64,000 nucleotides of DNA from Metallyticus violacea (Eukaryota; Arthropoda; Insecta; Mantodea; Metallyticidae). The notes beneath the pieces are model-generated. The model did no database searches, was not told the origin of the DNA, and saw only the letters and a list, made by a program, of their open reading frames with translations. The position numbers were made by a program, and so were the translations under genes. Below, piece after piece: positions 1 through 19,200 of this stretch (position 1 is its first letter; each line of letters begins with the position of its first letter). The stretch lies in NCBI GenBank assembly GCA_030762175.1, contig CM060833.1, positions 171,602,501-171,666,500 on the forward strand, in the 5' to 3' direction.

Positions 1-394
1 CATTCTGTTAGAGTTTACACTTTATTTACTTTTGTTGTCCTATGCTCATATTTAATTCTATTCTGATATCTATATAAAATATCATAACTTTTGTTTGAGT
101 TTACTGTTTTCTTTTGTGAGATGGTCTGTCTTCTTTTGAACATTTGCTTAGACTACTTAATGTAGAACATAATGTTTTAAGTACGATATTCTGAATATTT
201 GTTCCATCTCGGTCAGTAAGGATAGGGGAATAGAAACTTAATTTTTTTTTTTTTTTTTGAGTGATGTAATACATGCAGCGAATCCAAATGCATACTTTGG
301 TTTTTATCGATTCATAACGGGAACCAGAATTTATCTTCTATTAAAAAATCGCTGATTGTGCAAACTCTTAATGTCGGTGACAGTTCTAGAGCGG
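1..394. other. Intergenic, no gene seen
   Basis: AT-rich sequence with a T-run at about 242-258. No coding frame with recognisable protein character was found on either strand. Confidence 0.6.
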
Positions 395-650
395 AGGGAG
401 AGAACTTGCTCACGGCTGACCCTTTCTGTGTACCCTCCCAATGGGACTCCTGCGGGAGGAAGCGATGCGGGCGACCATGATACGAGCGGTGATTGTTTCC
501 TCCCGACTTGATGGAGATGTTCCACCGAGTTGTGCGAGCCCTTAAGAAGGTCCAGAACAGAAACCTTTACAAAGTGCAAGCCCACCTTACCCTAGCACTT
601 TTGCCCCTGTAAAAGAACCAACGGAAGGAAATGGGAGAACAAAATGTGAC
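395..650 (-). mobile_element. SINE-like family C, copy 1 (decayed)
   Basis: Read on the minus strand, this stretch aligns by eye with 34364-34665 (+) and 59465-59730 (-). Shared landmarks are CTCCCATTTC near the element's 5' side, then AAGGTGGGCT, then ACCTTC...GGGCTCG.ACAACTC. This copy lacks the tRNA-like head seen in the 34.4-kb copy, so it is 5'-truncated. It lies about 400 bp upstream of the cuticular gene TATA box. Long minus-strand reading frames across it look fortuitous. Confidence 0.6.
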
Positions 651-1043
651 AAATCTTAGAATCATAATTGAGTTAGAATCATAATCTACAAAGTTTTCAT
701 GCATTAATCGGGTTGTGATGTCCGAATGGTCAGAGCCTATCCTTGCAACAAGAAGTTCAGTTCTATTCTTGTGATCGGAAGTAGATTTGTAGGTGACAAA
801 GGTATTAGAGAATTGTTTGAGACATGGTTCTATAATCTGATCTGATCTGAAAAGCGGTGCTGATACTAAAAGTGTGAAATCTCTAAGTTTACTTATTTCG
901 TTTTCTGCACTGCACTTAATTTTCATCATATCAGAAGTAGGCTGGAAAGCATTGTGCCGGTATGCAGTGCTATTGCAACAGAAAAGGGCGGCGGCAAAGT
1001 TTACTTGCTCTCTCTCACCGCCTTCCACTTGTTGGCCGGCTGC
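651..1043. other. 5' flank of the cuticular protein gene
   Basis: Unique-looking sequence upstream of the TATA box. A long minus-strand open frame crosses it (567-1028) but shows no recognisable domain and overlaps repeat copy 1. It is more likely flanking and promoter DNA than a gene. A CT-rich stretch (TTGCTCTCTCTCACCGCC) lies at about 1006-1023. Confidence 0.45.
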
Positions 1044-1051
1044 TATATAAA
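1044..1051 (+). promoter_or_regulatory. TATA box of cuticular protein gene
   Basis: TATATAAA lies 56 nt before the start codon at 1107. A transcription start about 25-35 nt downstream, near 1073-1082, would leave a 5' UTR of only 25-35 nt. Strong TATA boxes with short leaders are common in insect cuticular protein genes. The start site itself is inferred. Confidence 0.8.
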
Positions 1052-1106
1052 ACTAACCCCCGGTCACCAACCTATTCAATACACTCCGAAACTTCGCGCT
1101 CTCAAC

Positions 1107-8857
<7,751 letters not shown>

Positions 8858-8941
8858 TATGATTTGTTGGTGCGCTCTTTGCACAAGGGAAGATCTCATG
8901 AATAATTTGACCTATATGATGTTTAAGAAATTTTTTCATGA

Positions 8942-8947
8942 AATAAA
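8942..8947 (+). promoter_or_regulatory. Polyadenylation signal
   Basis: AATAAA lies 85 nt after the stop codon, giving a short 3' UTR with cleavage expected near 8957-8975. A second AATAAA at about 9122 is a possible alternative. Confidence 0.75.
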
Positions 8948-8975
8948 ATCATTTGCAGTATCAGACCTGTTTAAA

Positions 8976-9812
8976 CTCACATCTAACTGATCATTAGAAC
9001 GACATTTTAATGTTAAACTTGGGGATTTAGTGCACTTTATTTCTATCTGCACTTCTGGAGTTTCTGAAAAAGCGCACGAGAGCTTCGTTACAACATCAAC
9101 ACGTCTCATTATTAATGGAGAAATAAAATAATTGATTATTATCCTGCATTCAAAGGTGGAGTGCATGTGTCTAGCTAAGAAGTTTACAAAAGTTGAGACG
9201 GAAAAACCAGAATTCTCCAGAGTTGCTAGAGAAATGTTGTGTTAACTTTTCTCATTGTGAGCAAATATCTTGACTAATTCTGTTTTCTGTTATCTTTAAA
9301 ATTGAAAATTTAAGGATTCTCTTGTATCCTCACAATGAACATGTGTTTGTAAATGTTCATACTCATTTTACATTTTACATTTATACATAAATTGAGCTTT
9401 ACTTGAACTTACAGTCTCTTTTCCCTTTTGTGCAAAATGTTGTGATAATGTATTTTATGTTAAAATATCAATTGAAGCTGACCTTGTATAAGTATTTAAA
9501 TAAACTGATATTGATTTATAACGGATGTTTTTCACTAATATTTGTGCACCCTTTCAGCTATAGATAATAGAATTTCCATGTGCTGCTGGATTATCTAGGA
9601 AACGTGAGAGCGGCCGGTGTGTTCATAGGTCGGGCCGGCTAAAGGTTTTGCTATTAAATGAGTGACTATCTGATGAAATAAAATTTATTTCCAGTTGTAA
9701 AGGCACGTATTTCATGTGTCACGTTCTCTTTGAAAAAATTAATGTTATTCTTTAGTGCATTTGTCTTGTACATTTTGTGTTTTAATTCTCTCCCGATATA
9801 ATCTGTTTATTT
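8976..9812. other. Intergenic, nothing recognised
   Basis: AT-rich sequence downstream of the cuticular gene. No convincing coding frame. Confidence 0.5.
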
Positions 9813-10088
9813 CATTTATTTAAGGACGTTCTTTAACAGCTCAGGTCATCAGCGTCCCATTCAATTCAGTACGTGCAACGGCCGACAAATGTTGCTCAGA
9901 GGTCTCTTCTTTCAGGCTTGAGGTTCTTTACCGTGCCGTAAATGTACAACACGGGACCCACGGCTTTACTTCCCTTCCGAAAGAAGTCATACTTAGGAAT
10001 ATTACGCCCGAAAAAATCCATCGGTCCTGGCCGGGGTTGAACCCGTGATCTTGGGTTTAGGAGGTTACCACTAGACCACCAGGACCGA
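9813..10088 (-). mobile_element. SINE family B, copy 2
   Basis: Full-length copy on the minus strand. The head is at the right end: complement of TCGGTCCTGGTGG at 10076-10088, with B box complement GGGTTGAACCC. The 3' tail is at the left. The hairpin core keeps the TCGGGCG orientation on its own sense strand. No clear target duplication. Confidence 0.9.
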
Positions 10089-10458
10089 CAAGAGATAACC
10101 GTTGGGGTTTAGATTGAAAGATTCTTATGTTGTTATCCATGCACGTCTTCTTGATACTGATTGTTGACGAACATTTACAAGTGCATGACACCGTCAATAC
10201 ACTGGGGAAATTTTTCTGTTATTTTTCACAGTTCAACTATGAAAAAAAGCTGTCGGTTTGCCAGGCTATGTCTCCATGGACTTGCTTTATTTTTATCAGA
10301 GTGCCTGCTTCGTATTTCAGAGTAGTCTTGAAATGCCAATTTTCTTTCGTTATGTGTTCGGACTGCTACGAAGAAATAAATGAAACTTTTAACTTGATGA
10401 TTAGACCGCTGATAAAGTCAATAGTTTTCACTAAATAACTTTTTTCTAATATTATAAG
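10089..10458. other. Spacer between two inverted SINEs
   Basis: Contains an open frame (10127-10438 plus, 103 codons) with no recognisable domain or gene signals. It is treated as non-coding. Confidence 0.45.
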
Positions 10459-10730
10459 TCGTTCTTGGTGGTGTATCGTACCATACTTGCCAAGATCGCG
10501 GGTTCGATCCCAAGCAGGACCAATGGATTTTTTCGGGCGTAAAAATTCTAAGTATGGCTTCCTCGGAAGGGAAGTAAAGCCGTGAGTCCCGTGTCGTACA
10601 TTTACGACACGATAAAGAACCTCAAGCCGGAAAGAGAGGCCTCTGAGCAAAATTTGTCGGCCGTTTCACGTTCTGAATTGAATGGGACGCTGATGACCTG
10701 AGATGTTAAAGAGCATCCGTAAATAAAACA
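10459..10730 (+). mobile_element. SINE family B, copy 3
   Basis: Nearly full-length plus-strand copy starting TCGTTCTTGGTGGTG. The tRNA-like head has a small deletion before the AAGATCGCGGGTTCGATCCC B-box region. It ends GCATCCGTAAATAAAACAA. Confidence 0.9.
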
Positions 10731-12297
10731 ATCAACGTACTATTTATTTTAGTTGTCATTAAAACAATGCCATTTTATGAATTAAAATTGCAATTATAAA
10801 ATAGGAACAATATAATCGGAGAGCTTATGATGAACATACATACGCACTATTTCTAATAAATGTTTTATATACATTGTAGTTTTAATCAAATGTGTTTAAC
10901 ATTTTAGAATTTTTACTCGCGTATTAGCTTAAAGTGGAAAAGGATACAGATCAAATTTTAATAATACAGAGCAACGATGAACCAATCAATACCCTTTCAT
11001 TCTCTCATAAAGAAATAATAAAGCATAAAATTGTAATTATCGGAGCTTATTAAACAAGCAAAACACAAATACAAAAAAAAAAAAAATTCTACACACACAA
11101 AAATATATATCAGTCAATTACGCACATATGCATGTATGAGAAAATTGTAATAATTATAGGCGTGTGGAGTTCATTTTTGCAGGGGCATGTTGAACTCGTG
11201 AGTGAGGTCGAACGCCAAACAAGTAACTGATTTGTTAGCAATAACTGTTCAGGAACCGCAAGGGAATTCTGCGACAGCTCGCGAATATGGCAACAGTTCC
11301 CTTGGGTCTCATATTTTTGTCCTTCTTTATTTCCTTTCCCGCACACTTTTTGTGTGTCCTTTCTCTTCGCGTTGAAGCTCTTTCTTTCGTTCGCTCGTTG
11401 ACGGGAGAGATGCTATCTTTTAAATTCAAGAACGGAAGCGATGGATGGTAGTGGAATTGCGCCAGAAAAATTACTATAAAAAAGGGTGAATAGCCGACTA
11501 GCTGCAAGCTTCCCCCATCCTCATAAAAATGCCATTTTCTGTCTCTCATACATGTCTCCGGGGCTGTGGTTTATAAGGGAAAGACACAGAAATATCGCTC
11601 TTTAGGGGGGGGGGGGAATTAAAAAAGAACAAATAAAAAGTGAATCCTTTGGCTGTCCGGTAGGTGTGAATATGTATGGAATTGAGAAAAGCATTTTACC
11701 TCCGCAAGTAATTGGAATAAGACTGTCATTATATTTTACTTGGAGTGAAATTAATATAATGTACATGTATATAGGGAACCACTAAATTCTATGTTCCAAA
11801 ATAGGGAGCCTTTCAAATCTGACCATTGCGGATTTTTATAATCTGTAATCACATCTAACAAAACTCTTACAAAAGATAGTGAGATTCATATTTGTATGTT
11901 ACTGAAAGATTAGGGGAAACTCTCTTCTAGGAATCTACCCGTGCCATAGTTGCGAAAAGTACAAAATATTGTACTGAAGTTGTGGCAGAACTTCAAATTA
12001 AATCACCCAGCTCTTGTCTTTTCATTTTTAGGTTTATGAAATTTTTCTTGTTTGTTCGTTTATCAAAGTATCTTTTAGGTTATTTTATTCAGATACAGTT
12101 ATATTACTGAATGCCTTATTTCCCACTTCAATGTTTCGAATTATAGTTATGTTGTTAATAGGCCTGAAAATATGCAGATGAAAAGTTTTGAAATTGTTAT
12201 TTTACACAAATGCCGAAATACAAAATATACGTTAAATATTTAAGGAATCAAGACATGATTTGTGAAATGTGACACTGTTAATATAGTGACCAAATAA
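10731..12297. other. Intergenic, nothing recognised
   Basis: AT-rich, with an A-run near 11077 and a G-run near 11606-11615. Minus-strand open frames at 11110-11549 have no domain and are treated as chance. Confidence 0.45.
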
Positions 12298-12572
12298 CCG
12301 CCACGGGTGGCCGAGGCGCGGACTCGTGAGGGGGGGTCTGGGGTTCGAACCCCACTAGGACCGTCCTCCCTGACTGAGGTTTTTTCCAGGTTTTCCTCAG
12401 TCCTCATAAATGGCAAATGCCGGGGAGGTACCCTAAACTTAGGCCCAGAACGTGTCCTTTCTTAAAAAAAAAAAACCTTTTCCAATTTATCATTTAATTT
12501 CATGTATCACCAGTGTCCACCGCCTGTGGTGCCTCAGATGTAAAAACGGGCGTTAAACACTATTAAAAAAAA
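12298..12572 (+). mobile_element. SINE family A, copy 1 (Leu/Ser-tRNA-like)
   Basis: Starts CCGCCACGGGTGGCCGAGG and carries a B box GGTTCGAACCC, then GTCCTCCCTGACTGAGG, CCTCAGTCCTCATAAATGGC and GGGGAGGTACCCTAAAC. It ends in GGGCGTTAAACACTATTAAAA. The usual TCGTTAA after the A box is missing. Imperfect target duplications are AGTGACCAAATAA before it and AGTGCCCCAAATTA after it. Confidence 0.93.
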
Positions 12573-12769
12573 GTGCCCCAAATTATTAGAATAATGTAAC
12601 TTATTTAAGTATTTACTTAGTTTTGAGTGAGTTACCATTACAAAAGTATGTTGTATGCCTTGATGGGGGCTTTAAGTCCCTTTGGCACATTGTGTACAAG
12701 ATTTCTGCATTTCAGTGTCTTTGTGCCAAATGCATATTAATGGTTCTTTCAGCCCAATTCTAGTGGTAA

Positions 12770-13025
12770 CGTTAATTTTTTAATCTATTCTTAACAACTG
12801 TCCATGGGTTTCCTATTGGAACTGTTGCCTGGCCAGTAAAGTGTTTTGATCTGGGAACTCTGCTAAAACTTGGGAACACTTTTCGCTTTATCACAACATG
12901 TATCATCTTGGGGAGAGGGGGGGGGGGACAGGAATCTCGTATTTGTGGCAGGAGCTTTCTCTGTAACACTTCTAAGTACTGATTCTGTTTCATGGTGAAT
13001 GCAATAACATCCCTTCCCATGGATG
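12770..13025 (-). pseudogene. Tc1-like transposase C-terminal fragment (decayed)
   Basis: The minus strand reads Q-Y-L-E-V-L-Q-R-K-L-L-P. Further on, after a C-run, it reads G-N-P-W-T-V-V-K-N-R-L-K. These resemble the YLEVL--HLLP and NPIENLW-VVK-RL segments of Tc1 transposases. The catalytic middle is eroded. Assignment is by eye only. Confidence 0.5.
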
Positions 13026-13790
13026 GACATCACGCTTCCTTGTCTGAGTGACTTTATCCCTCTCTCCTGCGTCTAGTCATTAAAGAATATTTGAAATATA
13101 AATAAGAAGTACAGTTTATTGTTGACCAATGAACCGAAACTAACATTTTATGCAAAGACTATTTACGTATTGTTTATTTATTTCCTATTTCGAAAGTTAA
13201 AATTGTAGCTACAGTTCTATGCAAGTCAATTGGCATCTCTTTGGCCTAACTTAGGCTCTTTTATTTTTGCCATTGCTTCAGTAATTCAGTAAAATTGCTT
13301 AGTTTTATGCTCATTGTTCTGCGATTGTTGTTCAGTTTTCTTACGCTTCTAGAGCTTTTCTAGCACATTTTTCAGTTGATACATCGTATTTTCATCTTTT
13401 CTCATATTTATGCTGCTTATTTATTTTTATATGTGCAAGTTTATTGATATATCTAGCAGAGAGTAATATCCCTCATCGAGTGCAGCCCTTAAATTTTTTT
13501 CTTTTTTCTGAAAGATATATCTTTACAGGCTCATAAATTGTATTAGGTTGGCTAATTAGAAAATTAATATTCTTTTTTGTGCTTGTTATTAAAAAGATGC
13601 CATGGTTTATATTATGTAAATTGTGAGCAAGTTTCAATCATCAGTTAATACACAATGATAAAATAAGTTGGAGATTAGAGTGCTACTAAAGCACTACTGA
13701 AACAAGATACAAAGCTGCTTGCGCGCTCGAAGAATGTGAAATGAGGGGGTGGTGTTGTTTGTCAGTGCTTAGCACAACGTTTCAATAATA
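13026..13790. other. Intergenic, nothing recognised
   Basis: AT-rich sequence without coding or structural signal. Confidence 0.45.
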
Positions 13791-13794
13791 GAGA

Positions 13795-14365
13795 GTAAAA
13801 CATAAGATTTACCACGTCCTGGAAGACCTAAGGTTGAGAATTCACGCAGAGTTTTGGAAGAAAATCAGCAAAAAATACTCGTAGGCTGTCAGAAGGAAAT
13901 CAAGAGATGCCGTACACACAGCAACTGTAGATCTGCATCACCTGAACGCTATCATCAGTTTATCCTATGGATTTATCAGAAGAATTGTCGCGTGTGATGA
14001 ATCAGTGGCTCGATCCCAAAGTCATCACTAAACAAAGTGTGTCTGATGGAATGCAGAAGGTGTGATTGTGCAGTCGACTCTAATCTTTATTCTTAACAAC
14101 TGGGACGAGTTCATCAAGTTTTGAGACAAATGCCCAGCGTTAGTTAATGCAGCAGAACAATGGGAGATCAATACCGCTCAATCAATCATGGGAAAACAGA
14201 AATTGGGAGGGATCGAACTGTTATAATACCGAGCATATAGCCCTGATCTTACGCCTTCAAATTACATCTGTTTCGATCCATATCCTGCATGGAAGAAATT
14301 TAGAAATCGCTGATGCCGTGGAAGGGCATCGCCCAATTCCCCGTTCCGGGATAACCTGAGAGACA
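13795..14365 (+). pseudogene. mariner-like transposase (heavily decayed)
   Basis: The plus strand shows scattered mariner-type segments through frameshifts. These are G-R-P-K-V-E-N followed by L-E-E-N-Q-Q-K-I near 13820-13880, then C-P-A-L-V-N near 14130. Last is A-Y-S-P-D-L-T-P-S-N-Y at about 14236-14268, the SPDL---DY block near the C-terminus. No continuous frame survives. Confidence 0.6.
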
Positions 14366-14973
14366 TCTCAACACCATAGATGAGTATTATTATACTTTTT
14401 TGTGAGAACATAGTTCAAGTAAAAACCGACACATCTCACAAGACAGTATATGCATCTACCTTAGTTCCTAATTTCAACTACACCTTATGAGAAAACGCAA
14501 CTGCGTGCTATAACACACTGTTGAATTTCTCACTGAGTGCATTCACAAAACGTTGTACAGTTTAAAGTTCATAACGTTACATAAATTCATATAAAGTAAA
14601 AATATGTTCAATCAGAAGATGAGCACAGTTAGTTTAATAATTTGACCACACTTATAGACCTGTACCTTACACTATTATAAAGATTATGTCTTTGAATGAA
14701 ATAGTTATAAAGAAATATAGTCATTTGAGCTAAATGTTAACTCACGGTTACTATTTATTTTATATAAATTGAGACTCTTAGTTGCATAGAAATGGATTTT
14801 ATTTTGATCAAATGTTAAATTGATAGTCTCGTTTACATTTAGAAGTGACAAATGTTGGAGAAGGAGAGATACATAAAATAGCAATCTCCAAGTCATCTTT
14901 TTTCAGTCTTTTGATATTTAGATAATAGAAATAGTGTAGATCTTTCAACAACACATTTCCCATTGCTAGATAG

Positions 14974-14974
<1 letters not shown>
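14366..14974. other. Intergenic, nothing recognised
   Basis: AT-rich, with no coding signal. Confidence 0.45.

Positions 14975-15035
<61 letters not shown>
14975..15035. repeat. (TTA)n microsatellite
   Basis: About 20 uninterrupted TTA units. Confidence 0.97.
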
Positions 15036-16517
15036 GACAGTATAAAATGAGTATCCAAAAGATTACACCTTTAACAAGAACGGTCTTGTATGCAGTCATT
15101 ACAGTGTTGACTATTTTCTGGAATGAAGACCTTAAATATGCATGTACGTAAACACTTTCTTGACTTCTGGGGTTGCCGCAGTCACCGTAACTCCGCTTAC
15201 AAAAATGTTTGCACAATTATGTCTTATTAAGGATTCGGATTCTCTCTCCGCTAAAATACACAAATTTTTCGGACACTGCAATATTCTGATTTGGCGTCTA
15301 ATGTTTTCCTATATAGTCCCAAGTCCTCATTTGTGCTGATTTCGGGAGTGGTTCAAATTTTGTATCAACTTTGTCTAGCTTTCATCCGTTGAAACTATGC
15401 ATTTTCACTGGTGTTGAATCAGTAAATTCAACTTTTTGCACAACAATTGCTCTTGTAAAAGGAGCGAGCTTATTCATATTTAAAACTACAAAAATGTTCT
15501 GTTCATTGTCTGATCATTTTCGCGAATGAATATGTACACACTGCCACGAGTCATGGGGAAAGCAACATTTAGGGACATGATGCATAGAAGAGTTCCCATT
15601 GGGTTCCAGAATTTATTATTATCCTCTTTGAAAGGTACCAGGGTTGTGCCATTACGCGCAATAAAGTGTTTTGTAAGTGACACGTAAATTACACTAAAAT
15701 ATGTACAAAAAGTGAAATACGCAAATAACCAACGAAGTAATAGAAACCGCGGTTTTTTGCGTTTATTGTAGTTGTATGTATGACAAAATAAAAAGTCTTT
15801 TAAAATACAATTGTACACATCATAATTACAGTATGTAGGTATAGGGTACTGGCGCAATATATTCCTAGCCTCCACATTCAATCAGGAAAATCTTCTTTTT
15901 GATGTGGATGGGGTCGCGTCAAAGAAGGTCAGGACTTAGAATCCAGCAGATAGTACCCCGTAGCATGACGGAAGCAAGCGACAGGAACAATCAGCCCTTT
16001 GACATCCATATGCCGGCCAGGCTGGTGGCATCAGCGCATCACACAGGTGCAGTCGGCGCTTCAATTCCTTGTGGACTTTAAGCGACAAGCATGCATACTG
16101 TGTATTATTGCGCCGGTATCTCAGACTATAGAAAATCAAAATATTCTGTTCCGCTTCCGTGTGTCACCCTCGTCTGCAAAGCATCAACTTTTCTGCTATG
16201 GAACAAACGCGACGACAGGACTGGATAATTATAAGTTAGTTTGCCGCCTGTCGGTTCCGTCGTACACACTCCGGTAATAACTCCACGTACTCTTATTGCT
16301 TGCCTCATCTCGCAGTCTTGGCTCCGTTTGAAAGTTTAAAGGATACGAGAACTCGGATTTATTCCACACAATAAGGATTGTGCAAAGTGTTATCAATGTT
16401 GAGTAAGTGTAAAAGTGCAGCAAGAGAGCTTACAGAAAGTTCTGCACCCCATGCTCGTGAACTTCTGCTACAGCCGTCACAAGAGAGTTCAATCGTTCAG
16501 ATGTCTGTAGATTTACA
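15036..16517. other. Intergenic, no assignable gene
   Basis: A minus-strand open frame (15486-15881, 131 codons) has no recognisable domain. Region 15900-16330 is more GC-rich than its surroundings and may be an older insertion, but no family could be named. Confidence 0.4.
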
Positions 16518-16747
16518 TGATGCTCTAGCCCCAGAGACCTGGTGAGCGGCAGGTCTGGGGTTCGATTCCCGTCAGGACCGTCCTTCTTGACTAAGGGTTT
16601 TTCCTCAGTCCTCATAAATGACAAATGCCAGGGAGGTACCCTAAACTAAGGCCTGGAATGCTTCCTTGCTTAAAAAATCCTTTCCCAAGCTTATCATTCG
16701 CGTACACCGCCTGTGCAGACTCAGTAGTTAAAAAGGGCGTTAAAAAG
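16518..16747 (+). mobile_element. SINE family A, copy 2 (5' eroded)
   Basis: The tRNA-like head is degraded, but the B box GGTTCGATTCC, TCCTCAGTCCTCATAAATG, GGGAGGTACCCTAAAC and the terminal GGGCGTTAAA are clear. Confidence 0.85.
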
Positions 16748-16989
16748 GTCCCTGAAGCCCCAGTTCCTATTCAACTATTTCCGCAGTTAATCTATCAGTC
16801 TCCCATTCTTATTTCACGAGACAGTATTAACCTTGGATCCTCCTATTACTTTAAATGATAAACCTTCCATGGCTAAATGACAGATAACAGATTTTTGTGA
16901 CAGAATGAATGCCTCTATGTTTTCTATGATTGTATCCCATTTTGTGTGGTAACATCATTGAACTTTAAACACTTTTGTAAAAAATGCGG

Positions 16990-18075
16990 TCTGCCTATAA
17001 ACCAGAAAAGCATTTTCTGATAACCTTTTGGATGAAGTATATTGTACCGTTAATAATGGAAGCATAAAAGCCGGCAAAGACTCCGTTTTGCTTATAGATG
17101 GTTCGAAAAGGGAATCAATCGACACAAAAATGTCTTAACAATCCATGTGGAGAACTTGTGGTAAATTTGAAAGTGCTTTTCTTGACGTTTTCGATATGTC
17201 AGAAACAAGTGAAGCTCTATGTGATGTCAAGAAAACTAACAATGTGAACTTTTACCGTTTCGTTTCAGACAATGCCAGTCACGTGATTAGAACGTGCCCG
17301 GCCTTTGGATTCTTCCTATAATGTCTGTACTCAAAAACATTGAACCTGTTGTGAACGCGGCGTTGAAGTATTTCAAGCAACATGAATTTACAGAAAACGC
17401 TGACTCTTAAAGCACGTCTTGCTGCAGACGTTCCCATAGAGATGGCTGTTTGCCCTTTAAAGTCCAACGAGGAAAGTTGCGGCCAACGATCTCAATCAAT
17501 CCCCTTCTGTCTGAAAGTGCCTTTCTCTGATACAATAATCCAGTAAGTCAACCAATAAATGAATGCCAAAAAAAGAAGAAGAAGAAGGAGCAACTTTGCA
17601 GATGTCCTTGAATTGTGGGTGGGTCCTTTGGTCTACCTTAGGACCCCAAGGATCTCTTGCCACATGTAGAAAAAAATAAAAATGCAGCAAGTATATACAG
17701 TATCACTGCTAATACTCCTTCGTGCATATCAGGAACTGAAACTGAACAGAAACATCATGAACAAATAGGGAATTAATTTTAGAAGACCTTGGCCCTTGGC
17801 ATAATCAGTTATCAACAGTATCCAGAGAAATGTGAAAAGTTTGAAGAGCTTATGAAAAGCGGGCTAGGTCTCTACGAACATTCTGGTACTTCGCTTGGCA
17901 TCATAAGGAGTTATCAGAAGTTACTTAACATTCCAGCATCTTCAGCCTAACTTGAAAGAAGTTTTTCTAATTGGTTTTTCTGTCCATAATACCGCAAGAA
18001 ATCGTCTCAACTTCGGATGTTCTAAGAAACTGTTCAAATGTATTACACGCTTAAGCTGCAAAACCCTAACAGCGA
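16990..18075 (+). pseudogene. hAT transposase (decayed)
   Basis: Fragments in hAT order appear on the plus strand. An F-V-S-D-N-A-S-H block lies at about 17265-17285, where hAT proteins carry a conserved Asp. Near 17928-17970 the reading I-P-A-S-S-A-x-L-E-R-S-F-S corresponds to the ASS---ER-FS motif of the C-terminal dimerisation domain. R-N-R-L follows with disruption. Multiple stops and frameshifts make it inactive. Confidence 0.65.
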
Positions 18076-18642
18076 TGAATATTAGCTATTAAGAGAATGG
18101 GCTGTTATAAATATTTAAAACGCATAAAAATGTTCAGTGAATATTAAAATAATGACAAAGTGACACTATCAGTGTTGGAAATAAAATCAGCTATATTAAA
18201 AAATAAGCAGTCAAATGCTCTGTGCGAATCTTTTTACATTACAGTAAAACTTATTTCTTATACACTCGAGAAATTTAAACTCGTACTAAAATTTCGAAAT
18301 CAAATCCAAATCAATTAATATTATGTAAGTACTATCGGTACTACGAGACGTACGCAGTAACAGTTTACTCAAAAATTTAAAATGAAATATATGACTTTTT
18401 CTTTAAATTTGAAACTCATAAAAAAATTAAAGTTAAAAATAGTATATTTTAAGTAATTTTTCTATTTTATTAATTTACGACAGAAAACCAGGCATGTATT
18501 ACTACTAAATTACGCAAACTTCGTAAAAAAAACAACAAAAAAAAAGTAAATTACATTACCAATCTAATGATGCCATAGATTCCAAAACCTCACTTATTGT
18601 TGAACTGTATATTGTTAGCAATTTGTATGATACCAATAGCTA
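18076..18642. other. Intergenic, nothing recognised
   Basis: Very AT-rich, possibly including the 3' non-coding end of the hAT remnant. Confidence 0.4.
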
Positions 18643-18920
18643 CCGCCACGGGTAGCCGAGGTCGTTAAGGCGCGGACTTGTGAGCGGGAGGTCTGGGTTC
18701 GAATACCGCCAGGACCGTCCTCCCTGACTGGGATTTTATCCAGGTTTTCTTCAGTCTTCATAAATGGCAAATGCCGGGGAGGTAACCTAAACTTAGGCCT
18801 GGAACGTTTCCTTCCTTATAAATAAATCCTTTCCCAATATATCATTTCATCTCATGTATCATTCGTGTTCATCGCCTGTGGAGCCTTTGTAGCAAAAACG
18901 GGCGTTAAATACATTCATTC
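18643..18920 (+). mobile_element. SINE family A, copy 3
   Basis: Full-length: CCGCCACGGGTAGCCGAGGT head with intact TCGTTAAGG, B box GGTTCGAATACC, conserved body and GGGCGTTAAAT end. CCAATAG occurs on both sides (about 18633 and 18920) as an imperfect target duplication. Confidence 0.93.
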
Positions 18921-19094
18921 CAATAGGTCATTGCTTCATATTATTATGTTCGTTATTCAAGTATTTTATTGAACATTTTAATAATAAAGCAGTATTTAAT
19001 AATTTAAAAGTTAATTTAAGTAAAATTCATTACGAAATGAGCTGTTCACAAAGCAAATTGTCTCTTGCCTTAATAAATATATTTTTGACATGCG

Positions 19095-19200
19095 AAAGAG
19101 AAAGACGAAAGGATTAAAGATGGAAGACCAAGAAAAACGTCGCCAACGGATGATGGATATTTGTCAGTACCAAGATGACAATTTCTTGTCAACAGGAATG
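19095..19200 (+). pseudogene. Possible Tc1-like DNA-binding fragment
   Basis: The plus strand reads G-R-P-R-K-T-S-P-T-D-D-G-Y-L followed by a disrupted F-L-V-N-R-N-G. This resembles the GRPRKT----D--L hinge between the two helix-turn-helix domains of Tc1 transposases. Only this short segment is suggestive. Confidence 0.35.

Noticed and set aside
567..1028. 153-codon minus-strand open frame upstream of the cuticular gene
   Set aside because: No recognisable domain. It covers the promoter and runs into a family C repeat. It is probably chance.
12298..12370. tRNA gene suggested by A and B boxes
   Set aside because: The same head recurs in six copies joined to a non-tRNA body, and no acceptor-stem pairing typical of a tRNA gene was seen. 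It is a SINE head.
15486..15881. 131-codon minus-strand open frame
   Set aside because: No domain and no splice or promoter context; AT-rich flanks. Kept only as a note.
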